In this document: positions 1 through 5,520 of the stretch, piece after piece
Layout: each line of letters starts with the position of its first letter
How positions within the stretch are numbered: the stretch's first letter is position 1
DNA from: an uncultured Lachnospiraceae bacterium
GTDB lineage: Bacteria; Bacillota; Clostridia; Lachnospirales; Lachnospiraceae
NCBI GenBank assembly: GCA_902766655.1
Contig: CACXEL010000216.1
Location: 1 to 7,900 of the forward strand
Direction: 5' to 3'
DNA: 7,900 nucleotides
The notes under the pieces: generated by a model
What the model was told of the DNA's origin: nothing
Databases searched by the model: none
The model's input: the letters and a program-made list of their open reading frames with translations, nothing else
Made by a program: the position numbers and the translations under genes

Positions 1-447
1 GGCACAGAGCGCGGTATCACCGAGCCGACCCCGACCTTCTCCGCATGCTTCGGCCAGGCCTTCCTTGAGCTGCACCCGACCAAGTACGCCGAGGAGCTGG
101 TCAAGAGAATGGAGAAGAGCGGCGCCAAGGCTTACCTGGTCAACACCGGCTGGAACGGCACAGGCAAGCGTATCTCCATCAAGGATACCCGCGGCATCAT
201 CGACGCCATCCTGAGCGGCGACGTTCTCAAGGCCCCGACCAAGATGATCCCCTTCTTCAACTTCGAGGTCCCGACCGAGCTTCCGGGCGTCGATCCGGCC
301 ATCCTTGACCCGCGTGACACCTATGCGGATGCCGCCATCTGGGACGAGAAGGCCAAGGATCTGGCTTCCAGATTCCAGAAGAACTTCGTCAAGTACACCG
401 GCAACGAGGCCGGCAAGGCTCTCGTCTCCGCTGGCCCGCAGCTGTAA
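1..447 (+). CDS. pckA: Phosphoenolpyruvate carboxykinase (ATP), C-terminal part
   Basis: The reading frame is open from the first base and ends at TAA 445-447, giving 148 residues of a gene whose start lies outside the window. It is the C-terminal lobe of ATP-dependent PEP carboxykinase, a cytosolic enzyme that interconverts oxaloacetate + ATP and PEP + CO2 + ADP. In rumen and gut anaerobes it often runs in the carboxylating direction. Visible family signatures are [18 protein letters not shown] at residues 1-18 and [17 protein letters not shown] at residues 47-63; in the E. coli enzyme the RISIKDT stretch binds the adenine of ATP. From that arginine to the C-terminus there are 91 residues, which matches my recollection of the E. 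coli protein (Arg449 of 540), so this end appears intact. A strong terminator follows within 45 nt, so the gene is the last or only one of its transcript. Identity is very secure; direction of flux is inference. Confidence 0.97.
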   Translation, partial: GTERGITEPTPTFSACFGQAFLELHPTKYAEELVKRMEKSGAKAYLVNTGWNGTGKRISIKDTRGIIDAILSGDVLKAPTKMIPFFNFEVPTELPGVDPAILDPRDTYADAAIWDEKAKDLASRFQKNFVKYTGNEAGKALVSAGPQL

Positions 448-488
448 TTCCGGGAAGCGGTCCCGCCGCAATACTTCACATGAAAATG

Positions 489-521
489 AAAACCCCCGCA
501 GGCATGTTCTGCGGGGGTTTT
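489..521 (+). terminator. Rho-independent terminator after pckA
   Basis: Arms 489-501 (AAAACCCCCGCAG) and 509-521 (CTGCGGGGGTTTT) are perfectly complementary over 13 bp around a 7-nt loop (502-508). The A-run before and T-run after make it usable from both directions. It starts 42 nt after the pckA stop and ends 17 nt before the -35 of the next promoter, so it separates pckA from rubrerythrin. Confidence 0.93.
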
Positions 522-537
522 GTACGGCTTGTTATTG

Positions 538-566
538 TTGACAAACAAAGGGGCGCTCATTATGCT
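538..566 (+). promoter_or_regulatory. Probable sigma-A promoter of the rubrerythrin gene
   Basis: There is a perfect -35 box TTGACA (538-543), a 17-nt spacer and TATGCT (561-566, 4 of 6 matches) as -10. This predicts a start near 573 and a leader of about 35 nt. A better-looking TATAAT lies at 586-591, but transcription from it would begin around 598, inside the Shine-Dalgarno sequence, and its nearest -35-like hexamer (TTGATT, 566-571) is only 14 nt away. I therefore prefer the upstream pair. No obvious PerR-box palindrome was seen. Confidence 0.6.
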
Positions 567-607
567 TGATTCAGAGCATTAATACTATAATAGAAGGAGG
601 ATTGATC

Positions 608-1150
608 ATGAGCACCAATAAGTATGCAGGTACCCAGACCGAGAAGAACCTGGAGGCCGCTTTCGCCGGCGAGTCTATGGCCAGAAATAAATACACCTAC
701 TTTGCCTCCAAGGCCAAAAAGGAAGGCTACGAGCAGATCGCGGCCCTCTTCCTCAAGACCGCGGAAAATGAGAAGGAGCACGCCAAGCTCTGGTTCAAGG
801 AGCTGAACGGCATCGGCGATACCGCAAGTAACCTGGAAGCTGCCGCTGACGGTGAGAACTATGAGTGGACCGACATGTACGAGGAGTTCGCGAAGACCGC
901 TGAGGCCGAAGGCTTCACGGCCCTGGCTGAGAAGTTCCGCCTGGTCGCCGCCATCGAGAAGCACCATGAGGAGCGCTATCGCGCCCTGCTGAAGAACGTC
1001 GAGACCGCCCAGGTCTTCGCGAAGAGTGAGGTCAAGGTCTGGGAATGCCGAAACTGCGGCCACATCGTGGTCGGCACCGAGGCGCCGGAGATCTGCCCGA
1101 CCTGCGCGCATCCCAGGAGCTATTTCGAGGTCAACGCGGAGAACTACTGA
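608..1150 (+). CDS. rbr: Rubrerythrin
   Basis: This is a cytosolic non-haem diiron peroxidase that reduces hydrogen peroxide using electrons from rubredoxin or NADH-linked partners, a standard oxygen-defence protein of anaerobes. The 180-residue product has the usual two-domain layout. Residues about 8-135 form a ferritin-like four-helix bundle with E22 and two ExxH motifs (E55/H58 in ENEKEH, E117/H120 in IEKHH) as diiron ligands. Residues about 142-178 form a rubredoxin-type iron site with C147-x2-C150 and C163-x2-C166. The length is normal for the family. The start at 608 is chosen because AAGGAGG (594-600) lies 7 nt upstream and the protein then begins [15 protein letters not shown], typical of the family; an in-frame ATG at 566 has no ribosome site. 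The gene is flanked by a terminator before and a hairpin after it, so it is probably monocistronic. Confidence 0.96.
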   Translation: MSTNKYAGTQTEKNLEAAFAGESMARNKYTYFASKAKKEGYEQIAALFLKTAENEKEHAKLWFKELNGIGDTASNLEAAADGENYEWTDMYEEFAKTAEAEGFTALAEKFRLVAAIEKHHEERYRALLKNVETAQVFAKSEVKVWECRNCGHIVVGTEAPEICPTCAHPRSYFEVNAENY

Positions 1151-1236
1151 TCGTATCGGACACATCTGCCGGACCTGCGGGAAAGCCAGGATGTAATATG
1201 CGGTCACAAAAGAGAATAATGAATCATAACTGACGT

Positions 1237-1290
1237 ATCTGCCAGGGCAGGACCTTTTGAGGAGGACCGCGCCCTGGCAGATCTGCATTT
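1237..1290 (+). terminator. Large-loop hairpin after rubrerythrin, possible terminator
   Basis: Arms ATCTGCCAGGGC (1237-1248) and GCCCTGGCAGAT (1271-1282) form a perfect 12-bp stem. The loop is unusually long (22 nt) and the following sequence is only CTGCATTTT, so this is a weaker intrinsic terminator than others here. The loop carries a direct repeat, AGGACC at 1249-1254 and 1263-1268. It sits 87 nt after the rubrerythrin stop and about 50 nt before the next promoter. It could equally act as an mRNA 3' stabiliser. Confidence 0.6.
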
Positions 1291-1336
1291 TAGAGAACGA
1301 AAATAGTTAAAAATACTCTTCAAATGTCAGAAAATG

Positions 1337-1345
1337 TGCTATTAT
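1337..1345 (+). promoter_or_regulatory. Extended -10 promoter of the mechanosensitive channel gene
   Basis: TGC directly precedes TATTAT (1340-1345), giving an extended -10 element (TGnTATTAT, 5 of 6 in the hexamer). The region around 1317-1323 offers only a poor -35 (TCTTCA), which is normal for extended -10 promoters. A transcript start near 1352 is expected, with a leader that holds the hairpin at 1359-1376. Confidence 0.55.
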
Positions 1346-1358
1346 AGACCTGTATATG

Positions 1359-1376
1359 CCGGCCAATTACGGCCGG
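1359..1376 (+). promoter_or_regulatory. Leader hairpin overlapping a Shine-Dalgarno site of mscS
   Basis: CCGGCC (1359-1364) and GGCCGG (1371-1376) can pair across the 6-nt loop AATTAC. The last two stem bases are also the first bases of the GGAGGGG run at 1375-1381, the ribosome site for the ATG at 1391. Folding would hide that site but leave the second purine run (1396-1402), which serves the ATG at 1409, free. Whether this has a regulatory effect is inference. Confidence 0.4.
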
Positions 1377-1408
1377 AGGGGTTAATTTTTATGAGAGGGG
1401 GGTTCCAT

Positions 1409-2206
1409 ATGCAGGAATTCATCAACAAAGCGGTAGACTTGTGTACACAGGCAGGCGGCAAGATCATACTTGCTCTGGTAGTCTTCATCGTCGGCAGAAT
1501 TGTCATTAACAAGATCATGGGTATCTTTGGGAAGGCCAAAGGTCTTTCCAAGATCGACCCGACGGCGGCATCCTTCTTCAAAAATGCTCTTCGCGTCTCG
1601 CTGTACGTTGTCCTGGTCGTCTCCATCATCGGCATCCTCGGCGTACCGATGGCATCCGTCGTGGCGGTGATCGCCTCCTGCGGCGTTGCCGTAGGTCTGG
1701 CCCTTCAGGGTGCGCTCGGCAACCTGGCCGGCGGCATCATGCTCCTCATTTTCCGCCCCTTCGCGGTCGGTCACTATATCGTGGGCGCCGGTGAGGAAGG
1801 CGTGGTCAAGGAGATCGGCATTTTCTACACGGTCCTCACCACGGTGGACAACAAGAGAGTCACCATTCCCAACAGCGCTCTGACCGGCGGCAATGTGACG
1901 GACGTCACGGCCGAGGCGACCAGACGCGTCGACCTGACCTTCAACGTGGCCGGCTCCGTGCCCATCGAGGAAGTCAGGAAGGTCATGCTGGGCGTCATGG
2001 AAGCCAACGCTAAGGTCCTTCAGAATCCGGCGCCCTTCGCTTCCCCGCTGTGCGGTATCCCGGGCGGCCTCACGTACACTGTCCGCGCGTGGTGCGCGAC
2101 AGCTGATTACTGGGACGTCTATTTCGCCCTCATGAAGGAGATTCCGACGGCTCTCGGTGAGAACAACATCGGCGGCCCGTCCTCTCCGGTGTCCATCAGC
2201 AAGTAA
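1409..2206 (+). CDS. Small-conductance mechanosensitive channel, MscS family
   Basis: This inner-membrane channel should open under membrane tension on hypo-osmotic shock and release solutes. The 265-residue product shows the compact MscS plan. TM1 is about residues 17-37, TM2 about 60-80 and the pore-lining TM3 about 83-115, with the Gly/Ala-rich packing face GVAVGLALQGALGNLAGGI at 92-110 followed by RPF (116-118). The cytoplasmic beta domain contains VTIPNSAL (151-158), the IPN motif of the family, then an alpha/beta domain ending with the TVRAWC strand (224-229). The end of the protein (ENNIGGPSSPVSISK) lacks the FPxPQ-type motif seen near the end of E. coli MscS. Two starts are plausible: ATG 1409 with AGGGGGG six nt upstream, and ATG 1391 with GGAGG 11 nt upstream (six residues longer). 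I chose 1409 for spacing. It is preceded by its own promoter and followed by a strong terminator, so it is a single-gene unit. Confidence 0.92.
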   Translation: MQEFINKAVDLCTQAGGKIILALVVFIVGRIVINKIMGIFGKAKGLSKIDPTAASFFKNALRVSLYVVLVVSIIGILGVPMASVVAVIASCGVAVGLALQGALGNLAGGIMLLIFRPFAVGHYIVGAGEEGVVKEIGIFYTVLTTVDNKRVTIPNSALTGGNVTDVTAEATRRVDLTFNVAGSVPIEEVRKVMLGVMEANAKVLQNPAPFASPLCGIPGGLTYTVRAWCATADYWDVYFALMKEIPTALGENNIGGPSSPVSISK

Positions 2207-2228
2207 GCGTTATTCATAGTGAAAATGC

Positions 2229-2282
2229 AGACCCTCTGCCCTGTCCCGGGAATGATTCCGGGCATGGCAGAGGGTCTTTTTT
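2229..2282 (+). terminator. Strong terminator between convergent genes
   Basis: The outer arms AGACCCTCTGCC (2229-2240) and GGCAGAGGGTCT (2266-2277) match over 12 bp, followed by T-run 2277-2282. An inner CCCGG/CCGGG stem (2245-2262) extends the structure. It lies 22 nt after the channel gene and 12 nt before the end of the minus-strand regulator. A TTTT on the left flank lets it serve both directions, though termination is better supported on the plus strand. Confidence 0.92.
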
Positions 2283-2293
2283 GGCGGACTGCC

Positions 2294-3292
2294 TTACGTC
2301 TCCTCCCGGGCAGGTCCGTAAGCGCTGCGGATCTCGTCCAGGTAGGCGAGATATTCTTTTTTTACCGGCTCCGGGCCGTCGATGCGGAGGTCAGGACCGA
2401 TGCCGGTGACCCAGCCGAAGAACTGGCGGCTGACGGAGACAGTGACGTGGGTGCGGAAGAAGCCGGGCTCCGCGGGTACGATCATGATGTCGCGGCCGAA
2501 GCGGTCGATCATGACGCCCGCGAGCTTGTCAGGGCAGTGGAAGGAGACCTGGGCATCGTAGCCGGAGAACATGCCGAAGGTCTTGCGGGAGAAGGCGGCC
2601 AGATCGAAACCTTCGAAGAGCTTCCGGCCCTCCCGGGGTGCGTCCACCACCACCAGCTCCTGGATCTTGTCCACCCGGTAATGCCGGATATGCTCGGACC
2701 GATGGTCAAAGGCCACCAGGTAATAGTTGGCGTTGTCCCAGGTCAGGGACCAGGGGGAGGCCAGGAACCAGGCGCCGCCGTGGCGGAGGACCAGCTGCTT
2801 CTTCACGTTCCAGTCGCTGTACTTGAAGGAGATCCGCTTGTTGCCGCTGATGGCCGCGTGGATGAGGTCCACGTTGCGGAGGATGGTCTCATTTCCCGTC
2901 TTGGCCCGGTTGAAAATGAAGACCTGGCGCCTCAGCTCCCTGGCCTGGTGCCGGCTGGTCAGACGGGCCAGGCGGCCGATCAGGTCCTCGGACTTGCCGG
3001 AGGGGATGAACTTGGCGGCCTGGACGGCATCGACCAGGAGCTTGAGCTCCGGGAGCTCGAAATCACGGCCGGCCACGTAGAAGCCGTGCTCGGCGCCTTT
3101 CTTCTGGCGGATGTCCATACCATAGTCGTTCAGTCTGGCTATGTCCGTGTAGATGGTCTTGCGCTGGGTCCGGATGCCGTAGCGCTCCTCCATGATGGCC
3201 CCCAGGCGGTCCGCGGTGAGGACGTGGTCGGGGTCGGTCTCCTCCAGGAGGACGTCCCGCAGGTAGAGTATTTTCAGCTTTTCGTCTGCCAT
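2294..3292 (-). CDS. HTH-WYL domain transcriptional regulator
   Basis: The 332-residue protein matches the DeoR-like HTH plus WYL architecture (typical length about 300-340). Residues about 5-75 form a winged helix-turn-helix, with LTADRLGAIMEERYGI (25-40) and the recognition segment RTQRKTIYTDIARL (41-54), then a wing ending GFYVAGRDFEL. The WYL domain spans about 145-220: RISFKYSDW (153-161), a degenerate WYL triad NYYL (189-192), and RHYRVDKI (203-210), a conserved patch of these ligand-sensing domains. A WCX-like C-terminal extension covers about 245-325. WYL regulators are known to sense nucleic acid or nucleotide-like ligands and control stress, phage-defence and other genes; the ligand here is unknown. 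The start at 3292 is chosen because AGGAAG (3303-3298) lies 5 nt upstream; the in-frame ATG at 3373 would add 27 residues and has no ribosome site. Its divergent neighbours are two tiny ORFs, the most likely targets besides itself. Confidence 0.93.
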   Translation of the reverse strand: MADEKLKILYLRDVLLEETDPDHVLTADRLGAIMEERYGIRTQRKTIYTDIARLNDYGMDIRQKKGAEHGFYVAGRDFELPELKLLVDAVQAAKFIPSGKSEDLIGRLARLTSRHQARELRRQVFIFNRAKTGNETILRNVDLIHAAISGNKRISFKYSDWNVKKQLVLRHGGAWFLASPWSLTWDNANYYLVAFDHRSEHIRHYRVDKIQELVVVDAPREGRKLFEGFDLAAFSRKTFGMFSGYDAQVSFHCPDKLAGVMIDRFGRDIMIVPAEPGFFRTHVTVSVSRQFFGWVTGIGPDLRIDGPEPVKKEYLAYLDEIRSAYGPAREET

Positions 3293-3313
3293 GATGACTT
3301 CCTTTTTGTTAAT

Positions 3314-3344
3314 AATATAAAGCAGTGTTCTGAAAAACGAACAA
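3314..3344 (-). promoter_or_regulatory. Tentative promoter of the WYL regulator gene
   Basis: Reading the minus strand, TTGTTC (3344-3339) is a possible -35 and TATATT (3319-3314, 5 of 6) a possible -10, but the spacer is 19 nt, longer than ideal. The -35 coincides with one GAACAAA half-site of the candidate operator, which would suit autoregulation. Weak evidence. Confidence 0.35.
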
Positions 3345-3421
3345 AAATTCCCGAAAATTTGTTCATTGTCCATATGTGTGGACTATGATGGTGTTATTAT
3401 AACATCAACAAGAGGAACAAA
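3327..3421. promoter_or_regulatory. Candidate operator cluster between the WYL gene and the small ORFs
   Basis: The 167-nt divergent intergenic region carries three copies of the same heptamer: GAACAAA at 3339-3345, its complement TTTGTTC at 3358-3364, and GAACAAA again at 3415-3421. The first two form a 26-bp inverted repeat (7-bp arms, 12-bp spacer). A GTTC at 3327-3330 faces the first copy. A second, different inverted repeat GTCCA-N6-TGGAC lies at 3368-3383. Such symmetric AT-rich sites between a regulator and divergent genes are a usual place for regulator binding. The link to this WYL protein is inference from position. Confidence 0.45.
3392..3400 (+). promoter_or_regulatory. Extended -10 promoter for the small ORFs
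   Basis: TGT followed by TATTAT (3395-3400) is an extended -10 element. No good -35 is seen at the right distance; the inverted repeat at 3368-3383 occupies that place. Transcription would begin near 3407 and give a leader of about 53 nt with a GAACAAA copy just inside it (3415-3421), well placed for repression. Confidence 0.5.
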
Positions 3422-3459
3422 GCAAGAGGGAAGCGCCGGACTTCAGAAAGGAGCCAAAT

Positions 3460-3564
3460 ATGATGAAGGGATATTCCACTGAGAATGGGTACATGGGTTA
3501 CGTGGGCAGCCGCTATATGCTGTTCGCCTCTGAGAGCGATTACCTGGATTATATGGAAGACTGA
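3460..3564 (+). CDS. Tyrosine-rich 34-residue small protein, unknown function
   Basis: The ORF ATG 3460 to TGA 3562-3564 encodes 34 residues (MMKGYSTENGYMGYVGSRYM, then LFASESDYLDYMED). AAAGGAG at 3447-3453 lies 6 nt upstream, one of the best ribosome sites in the window, and a promoter-like element precedes it, so translation is credible despite the length. The second codon is also ATG and could be the true start. Composition is striking: six tyrosines, five methionines, six acidic and two basic residues, no cysteine, no hydrophobic run long enough for a membrane helix, no leader-type Gly-Gly site. The last ten residues look like a short acidic helix. I recall similar short MKGY...GYMG...LFASE-type proteins in Clostridia but cannot assign a role. 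It could be a standalone small protein, a peptide signal or a regulator partner. Confidence 0.72.
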   Translation: MMKGYSTENGYMGYVGSRYMLFASESDYLDYMED

Positions 3565-3649
3565 AGACCGGGCGACCTCCCGCGGACCCAGGGGAGAAAA
3601 GAGGTACGCGGCAAGAGGATAGTCATTATTTACAAAGGGGGTATGAGAG

Positions 3650-3826
3650 ATGGCATTTGACAGGGAAAAGATGAGAGCAGTTATGGTCACCGTGAGCACC
3701 GGCAGCATCGCCGGTTTCAAGGACAAGCGGACCGGGCACTTCACGCCGGTGATGACGATCCGCTCCACCCGGGATATGGATAAGTTCGTGGAGACCTACG
3801 ATATCAGTGTAGTCAGCTTTGAATGA
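3650..3826 (+). CDS. 58-residue small protein, unknown function
   Basis: ATG 3650 to TGA 3824-3826 encodes 58 residues beginning MAFDREKMRAVMVTVSTG and ending KFVETYDISVVSFE. AGGGGG (3636-3641) lies 8 nt upstream. The pattern suggests a small beta-rich domain: strand MRAVMVTVST (8-17), turn GSIAGFKDKRTGHF (18-31), strand TPVMTIRS (32-39), short helix DMDKFVETY (42-50), final strand ISVVSF (52-57). No signal peptide, cysteine or membrane segment is present. It lies 85 nt downstream of the 34-residue ORF with no terminator between them and a clear hairpin after it, so the two are probably co-transcribed. I recognise no family. Its middle and end (strand, then D-x-D-x-F/Y helix) loosely resemble the end of the smaller neighbour, but this is too short to prove kinship. 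Confidence 0.7.
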   Translation: MAFDREKMRAVMVTVSTGSIAGFKDKRTGHFTPVMTIRSTRDMDKFVETYDISVVSFE

Positions 3827-3855
3827 CATGAACCGCTTAAGAAAGGCACCGACAT

Positions 3856-3900
3856 ATGAGGCCCGGGATGCTTCGCAGCCCGGGCCTCATCAGCTGTTTA
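3856..3900 (+). terminator. Terminator after the small-ORF unit
   Basis: Arms ATGAGGCCCGGG (3856-3867) and CCCGGGCCTCAT (3879-3890) pair perfectly over 12 bp, and the loop itself can form TGC/GCA (3869-3871 with 3875-3877). A moderately T-rich tract follows (GCTGTTTATATTTG). It sits 29 nt after the 58-residue ORF, which supports that ORF being a real transcribed gene end. Confidence 0.75.
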
Positions 3901-3917
3901 TATTTGTCGAAACAAGG

Positions 3918-3943
3918 AAATGGACCGCATAAGCGGTCCGTTT
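3918..3943. terminator. Second terminator-like hairpin
   Basis: GGACCGC (3922-3928) and GCGGTCC (3933-3939) pair around the loop ATAA. A G-T pair and the AAA/TTT flanks extend the stem to about 11 bp. The T-tract is only TTT, so it is a weak plus-strand terminator, perhaps a backup to the previous one or part of a folded RNA with the following hairpins. Confidence 0.45.
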
Positions 3944-3960
3944 CACTAAAGGAAGGGAAC

Positions 3961-3996
3961 TCCGTCTCCCGACGGAACAACCGGATCTTCATCCGG
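3961..3996. repeat. Two adjacent short inverted repeats
   Basis: TCCGTC (3961-3966) pairs with GACGGA (3971-3976) around TCCC, and 4 nt later CCGGAT (3981-3986) pairs with ATCCGG (3991-3996) around CTTC. Both are 6-bp stems with 4-nt loops and no T-tract. CTCCG (3960-3964) could alternatively pair with CGGAG (4022-4026) and enclose the second hairpin, which would be a small multibranched fold. Confidence 0.45.
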
Positions 3997-4145
3997 CGTC
4001 CCCCGACAGCTTGCGCTCTGCCGGAGAACTGCAAATGAAAAAAGGGTTTTGTAAGCAGTTCAGACTTACATGGTTTATCATATAGGAAAAATGTGGAATT
4101 TTTATGTATTTTTCATGAATATCTCAACTGTTTGCATTTTTTACC

Positions 4146-4154
4146 TGATATAAT
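4146..4154 (+). promoter_or_regulatory. Extended -10 promoter of the serine hydrolase gene
   Basis: TGA immediately before a perfect TATAAT (4149-4154) forms an extended -10. No good -35 lies 16-18 nt upstream, but the 60 nt before it are very AT-rich, as UP-like elements are. Expected start near 4161, leader about 46 nt. Confidence 0.65.
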
Positions 4155-4206
4155 GGAATCAATACAGCTGTAAAGGGTGGTTTTGAGCAATTTGGGAGGG
4201 GAAGTC

Positions 4207-5379
4207 ATGAATTTTGATAAACTGACACAGTATCTTGACTCTGTATCCGAGACCTTCGGCATCCCGGCCTGCGACATGAAAGTGACGGTCGGGAATGATG
4301 TTGTGTTCCGCCATATGGCCGGCTACCGGGATGCGGCCGGGACCGAGAGGGTCCGGGAGGACGATCTCTACAGGATCTTCTCCTGCACCAAGGTCATGAC
4401 CATGTTCTCGGTCATGCAGCTCATCGAGCAGAACAAGCTTGGGCTCTACGACAAACTCTCCGATTATCTTCCGGCATTTAAGATCATGCGGGTATCGGAC
4501 GAGTTCGATTTCCGTCACCCGGAGAGGATGCCTAAATCGACGGACCGCTGCCATATCGCCCACAATGAGATCCGGATCATCGACCTCATGACCATGTCGG
4601 CCGGCATGTCCTACGACGTTGGCTCTGACGTGATGCAGGCATTTGTCGCCGCCAATCCGGGGGCGGATACCCAGGCGCTGGTCAACGCGATGGCCAAAAT
4701 GCCCCTGCTCTACGAGCCGGGCACGCGGATGCGCTATTCCCTGGCCCACGACGTCCTGGCGGCGGTGATCGAGGTGGTCTCGGGGGAGAAGTATTCCGAT
4801 TACCTGCGCAACCACATCTTTGGACCGCTGGGCACCACAGATTTTTATTTCCTCCTGAACGAGGAACAGGCGAAACGCATGTCGCAGCCCTATGACGCGG
4901 ATCCCCGCACGGGCAGGAAGATCCCCAAGGAGGGGCTGCTCACATCCGCCCTCCGGTTCTCCGACAATTTCGAGAGCGGCGGTGGCGGCATGATCACCAC
5001 GGTGGACGCCTACAGCAAGGTGGTCCAGGCCGTGGCCAACGGCGGCGTCGGGGCGAACGGCGTACGGATCCTCTCCGAGGAAAGCGTGCGCCTCTTCACC
5101 AACCGCTACACCTTCGGCCAGCTCCAGGCAGACTTCGACCTCATGCAGAAGCCAGGCTGCAGCTATGGGCTTGGCGTTTACGTCATCACCGAGACGGAAG
5201 GCCTCCGCACACCTGCCGGCGCTTTCGGATGGGACGGCGCAGCGGGCGCCTACACCATGATCGATCCCTTCAACAGGATCAGCATCACCTACATGCACCA
5301 TATCCTCGGCTTCCCCATCGTCTACACCGACGAGCATCCGGTGATCCGCGAGATGGTCTACGAGGCGCTGGGCTTCTGA
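4207..5379 (+). CDS. Serine hydrolase of the beta-lactamase / class C-like esterase fold
   Basis: The 390-residue product belongs to the serine beta-lactamase-like superfamily (class C, DD-peptidase and family VIII esterase relatives). The catalytic SxxK motif is S59-C-T-K62 (in YRIFSCTKVMT). The second motif is Y177-S-L in RYSLAHDVL, where the Tyr replaces the YxN tyrosine. The third region, FGWDGAAGAY around 340-349, is the W-x-G-A-x-G signature common in EstB-like esterases in place of KTG. Length suits that group. No signal peptide or membrane helix is visible at the N-terminus (MNFDKLTQYLDSVSETFG), so it is probably cytosolic and more likely an esterase or amide hydrolase than a resistance beta-lactamase. 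Start at ATG 4207 has GGAGG (4195-4199) 7 nt upstream; a GTG at 4177 in frame is less likely. It is a single-gene unit with its own promoter. Substrate unknown. Confidence 0.9.
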   Translation: MNFDKLTQYLDSVSETFGIPACDMKVTVGNDVVFRHMAGYRDAAGTERVREDDLYRIFSCTKVMTMFSVMQLIEQNKLGLYDKLSDYLPAFKIMRVSDEFDFRHPERMPKSTDRCHIAHNEIRIIDLMTMSAGMSYDVGSDVMQAFVAANPGADTQALVNAMAKMPLLYEPGTRMRYSLAHDVLAAVIEVVSGEKYSDYLRNHIFGPLGTTDFYFLLNEEQAKRMSQPYDADPRTGRKIPKEGLLTSALRFSDNFESGGGGMITTVDAYSKVVQAVANGGVGANGVRILSEESVRLFTNRYTFGQLQADFDLMQKPGCSYGLGVYVITETEGLRTPAGAFGWDGAAGAYTMIDPFNRISITYMHHILGFPIVYTDEHPVIREMVYEALGF

Positions 5380-5472
5380 CAGGTCTTCCTGCCGGAAGGG
5401 AGCGGCATCCAGGGAGATGGCCCGGAACACGGGAGGCTTCTTACGGATTCGGAAATTAGAACAATTAGGCTC

Positions 5473-5501
5473 TTGACAGGGCCGGACGAAATGAGTAGAA
5501 T
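5473..5501 (+). promoter_or_regulatory. Near-consensus sigma-A promoter upstream of the ammonium transporter
   Basis: TTGACA (5473-5478), a 17-nt spacer and TAGAAT (5496-5501) match the consensus at 11 of 12 positions, the best promoter in the window. Transcription should start near 5508. The first thing transcribed is a terminator hairpin (5521-5561), so the product is either a very short RNA or the leader of a conditional read-through transcript into the transporter gene 260 nt away. Confidence 0.7.
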
Positions 5502-5520
5502 GTGTTCCATAAAAGGCAAG

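Larger units (their letters stand above)
3827..4206. other. Gene-free stretch with clustered hairpins and a promoter
   Basis: No credible ORF is present in these 380 nt; a 60-codon plus-strand frame at 3856-4038 lacks a ribosome site and runs through the hairpins. The first two thirds hold four or five adjacent short inverted repeats (3856-3890, 3918-3943, 3961-3976, 3981-3996, and a mismatched one at about 4004-4024). The remainder is AT-rich, with small stems at 4050-4070 and 4087-4103, and the promoter of the next gene at 4146-4154. Confidence 0.7.

Noticed and set aside
586..591. Perfect TATAAT as the rubrerythrin -10 box
   Set aside because: Transcription from it would start within the AAGGAGG ribosome site, and its nearest -35-like sequence is only 14 nt away. 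TTGACA-17-TATGCT upstream fits better.
560..1288. Minus-strand frame of 242 codons opposite rubrerythrin
   Set aside because: It is the shadow of a certain rubrerythrin gene and runs through the terminator hairpin and promoter of its neighbours.
3293..3373. Longer WYL protein starting at 3373
   Set aside because: The additional 27 residues lack a ribosome site and would cover the candidate promoter and operator. ATG 3292 has AGGAAG at good spacing.
2219..3388. Plus-strand open frame of 389 codons opposite the WYL regulator
   Set aside because: It begins inside the terminator region, its translation is biased (Val/Asp/Glu/Gly), and the minus-strand frame encodes recognisable HTH and WYL domains.
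3397..3768. Minus-strand frame of 123 codons across both small ORFs
   Set aside because: It has no good ribosome site, and the plus-strand peptides each have one plus a shared promoter and terminator. The hydrophobic translation comes from the reverse complement of acidic and polar codons. Not fully excluded, since the small ORFs are themselves short.
4207..5379. Antibiotic-resistance beta-lactamase
   Set aside because: No signal peptide is present and the KTG motif is replaced by a W-x-G-A-x-G segment typical of esterase-like members, so a resistance call is not supported.
4159..5430. Minus-strand open frame of 423 codons opposite the serine hydrolase gene
   Set aside because: It lies antisense to a protein with clear catalytic motifs, has a low-complexity His/Asp/Val-rich translation typical of antisense high-GC codons, and lacks a ribosome site.
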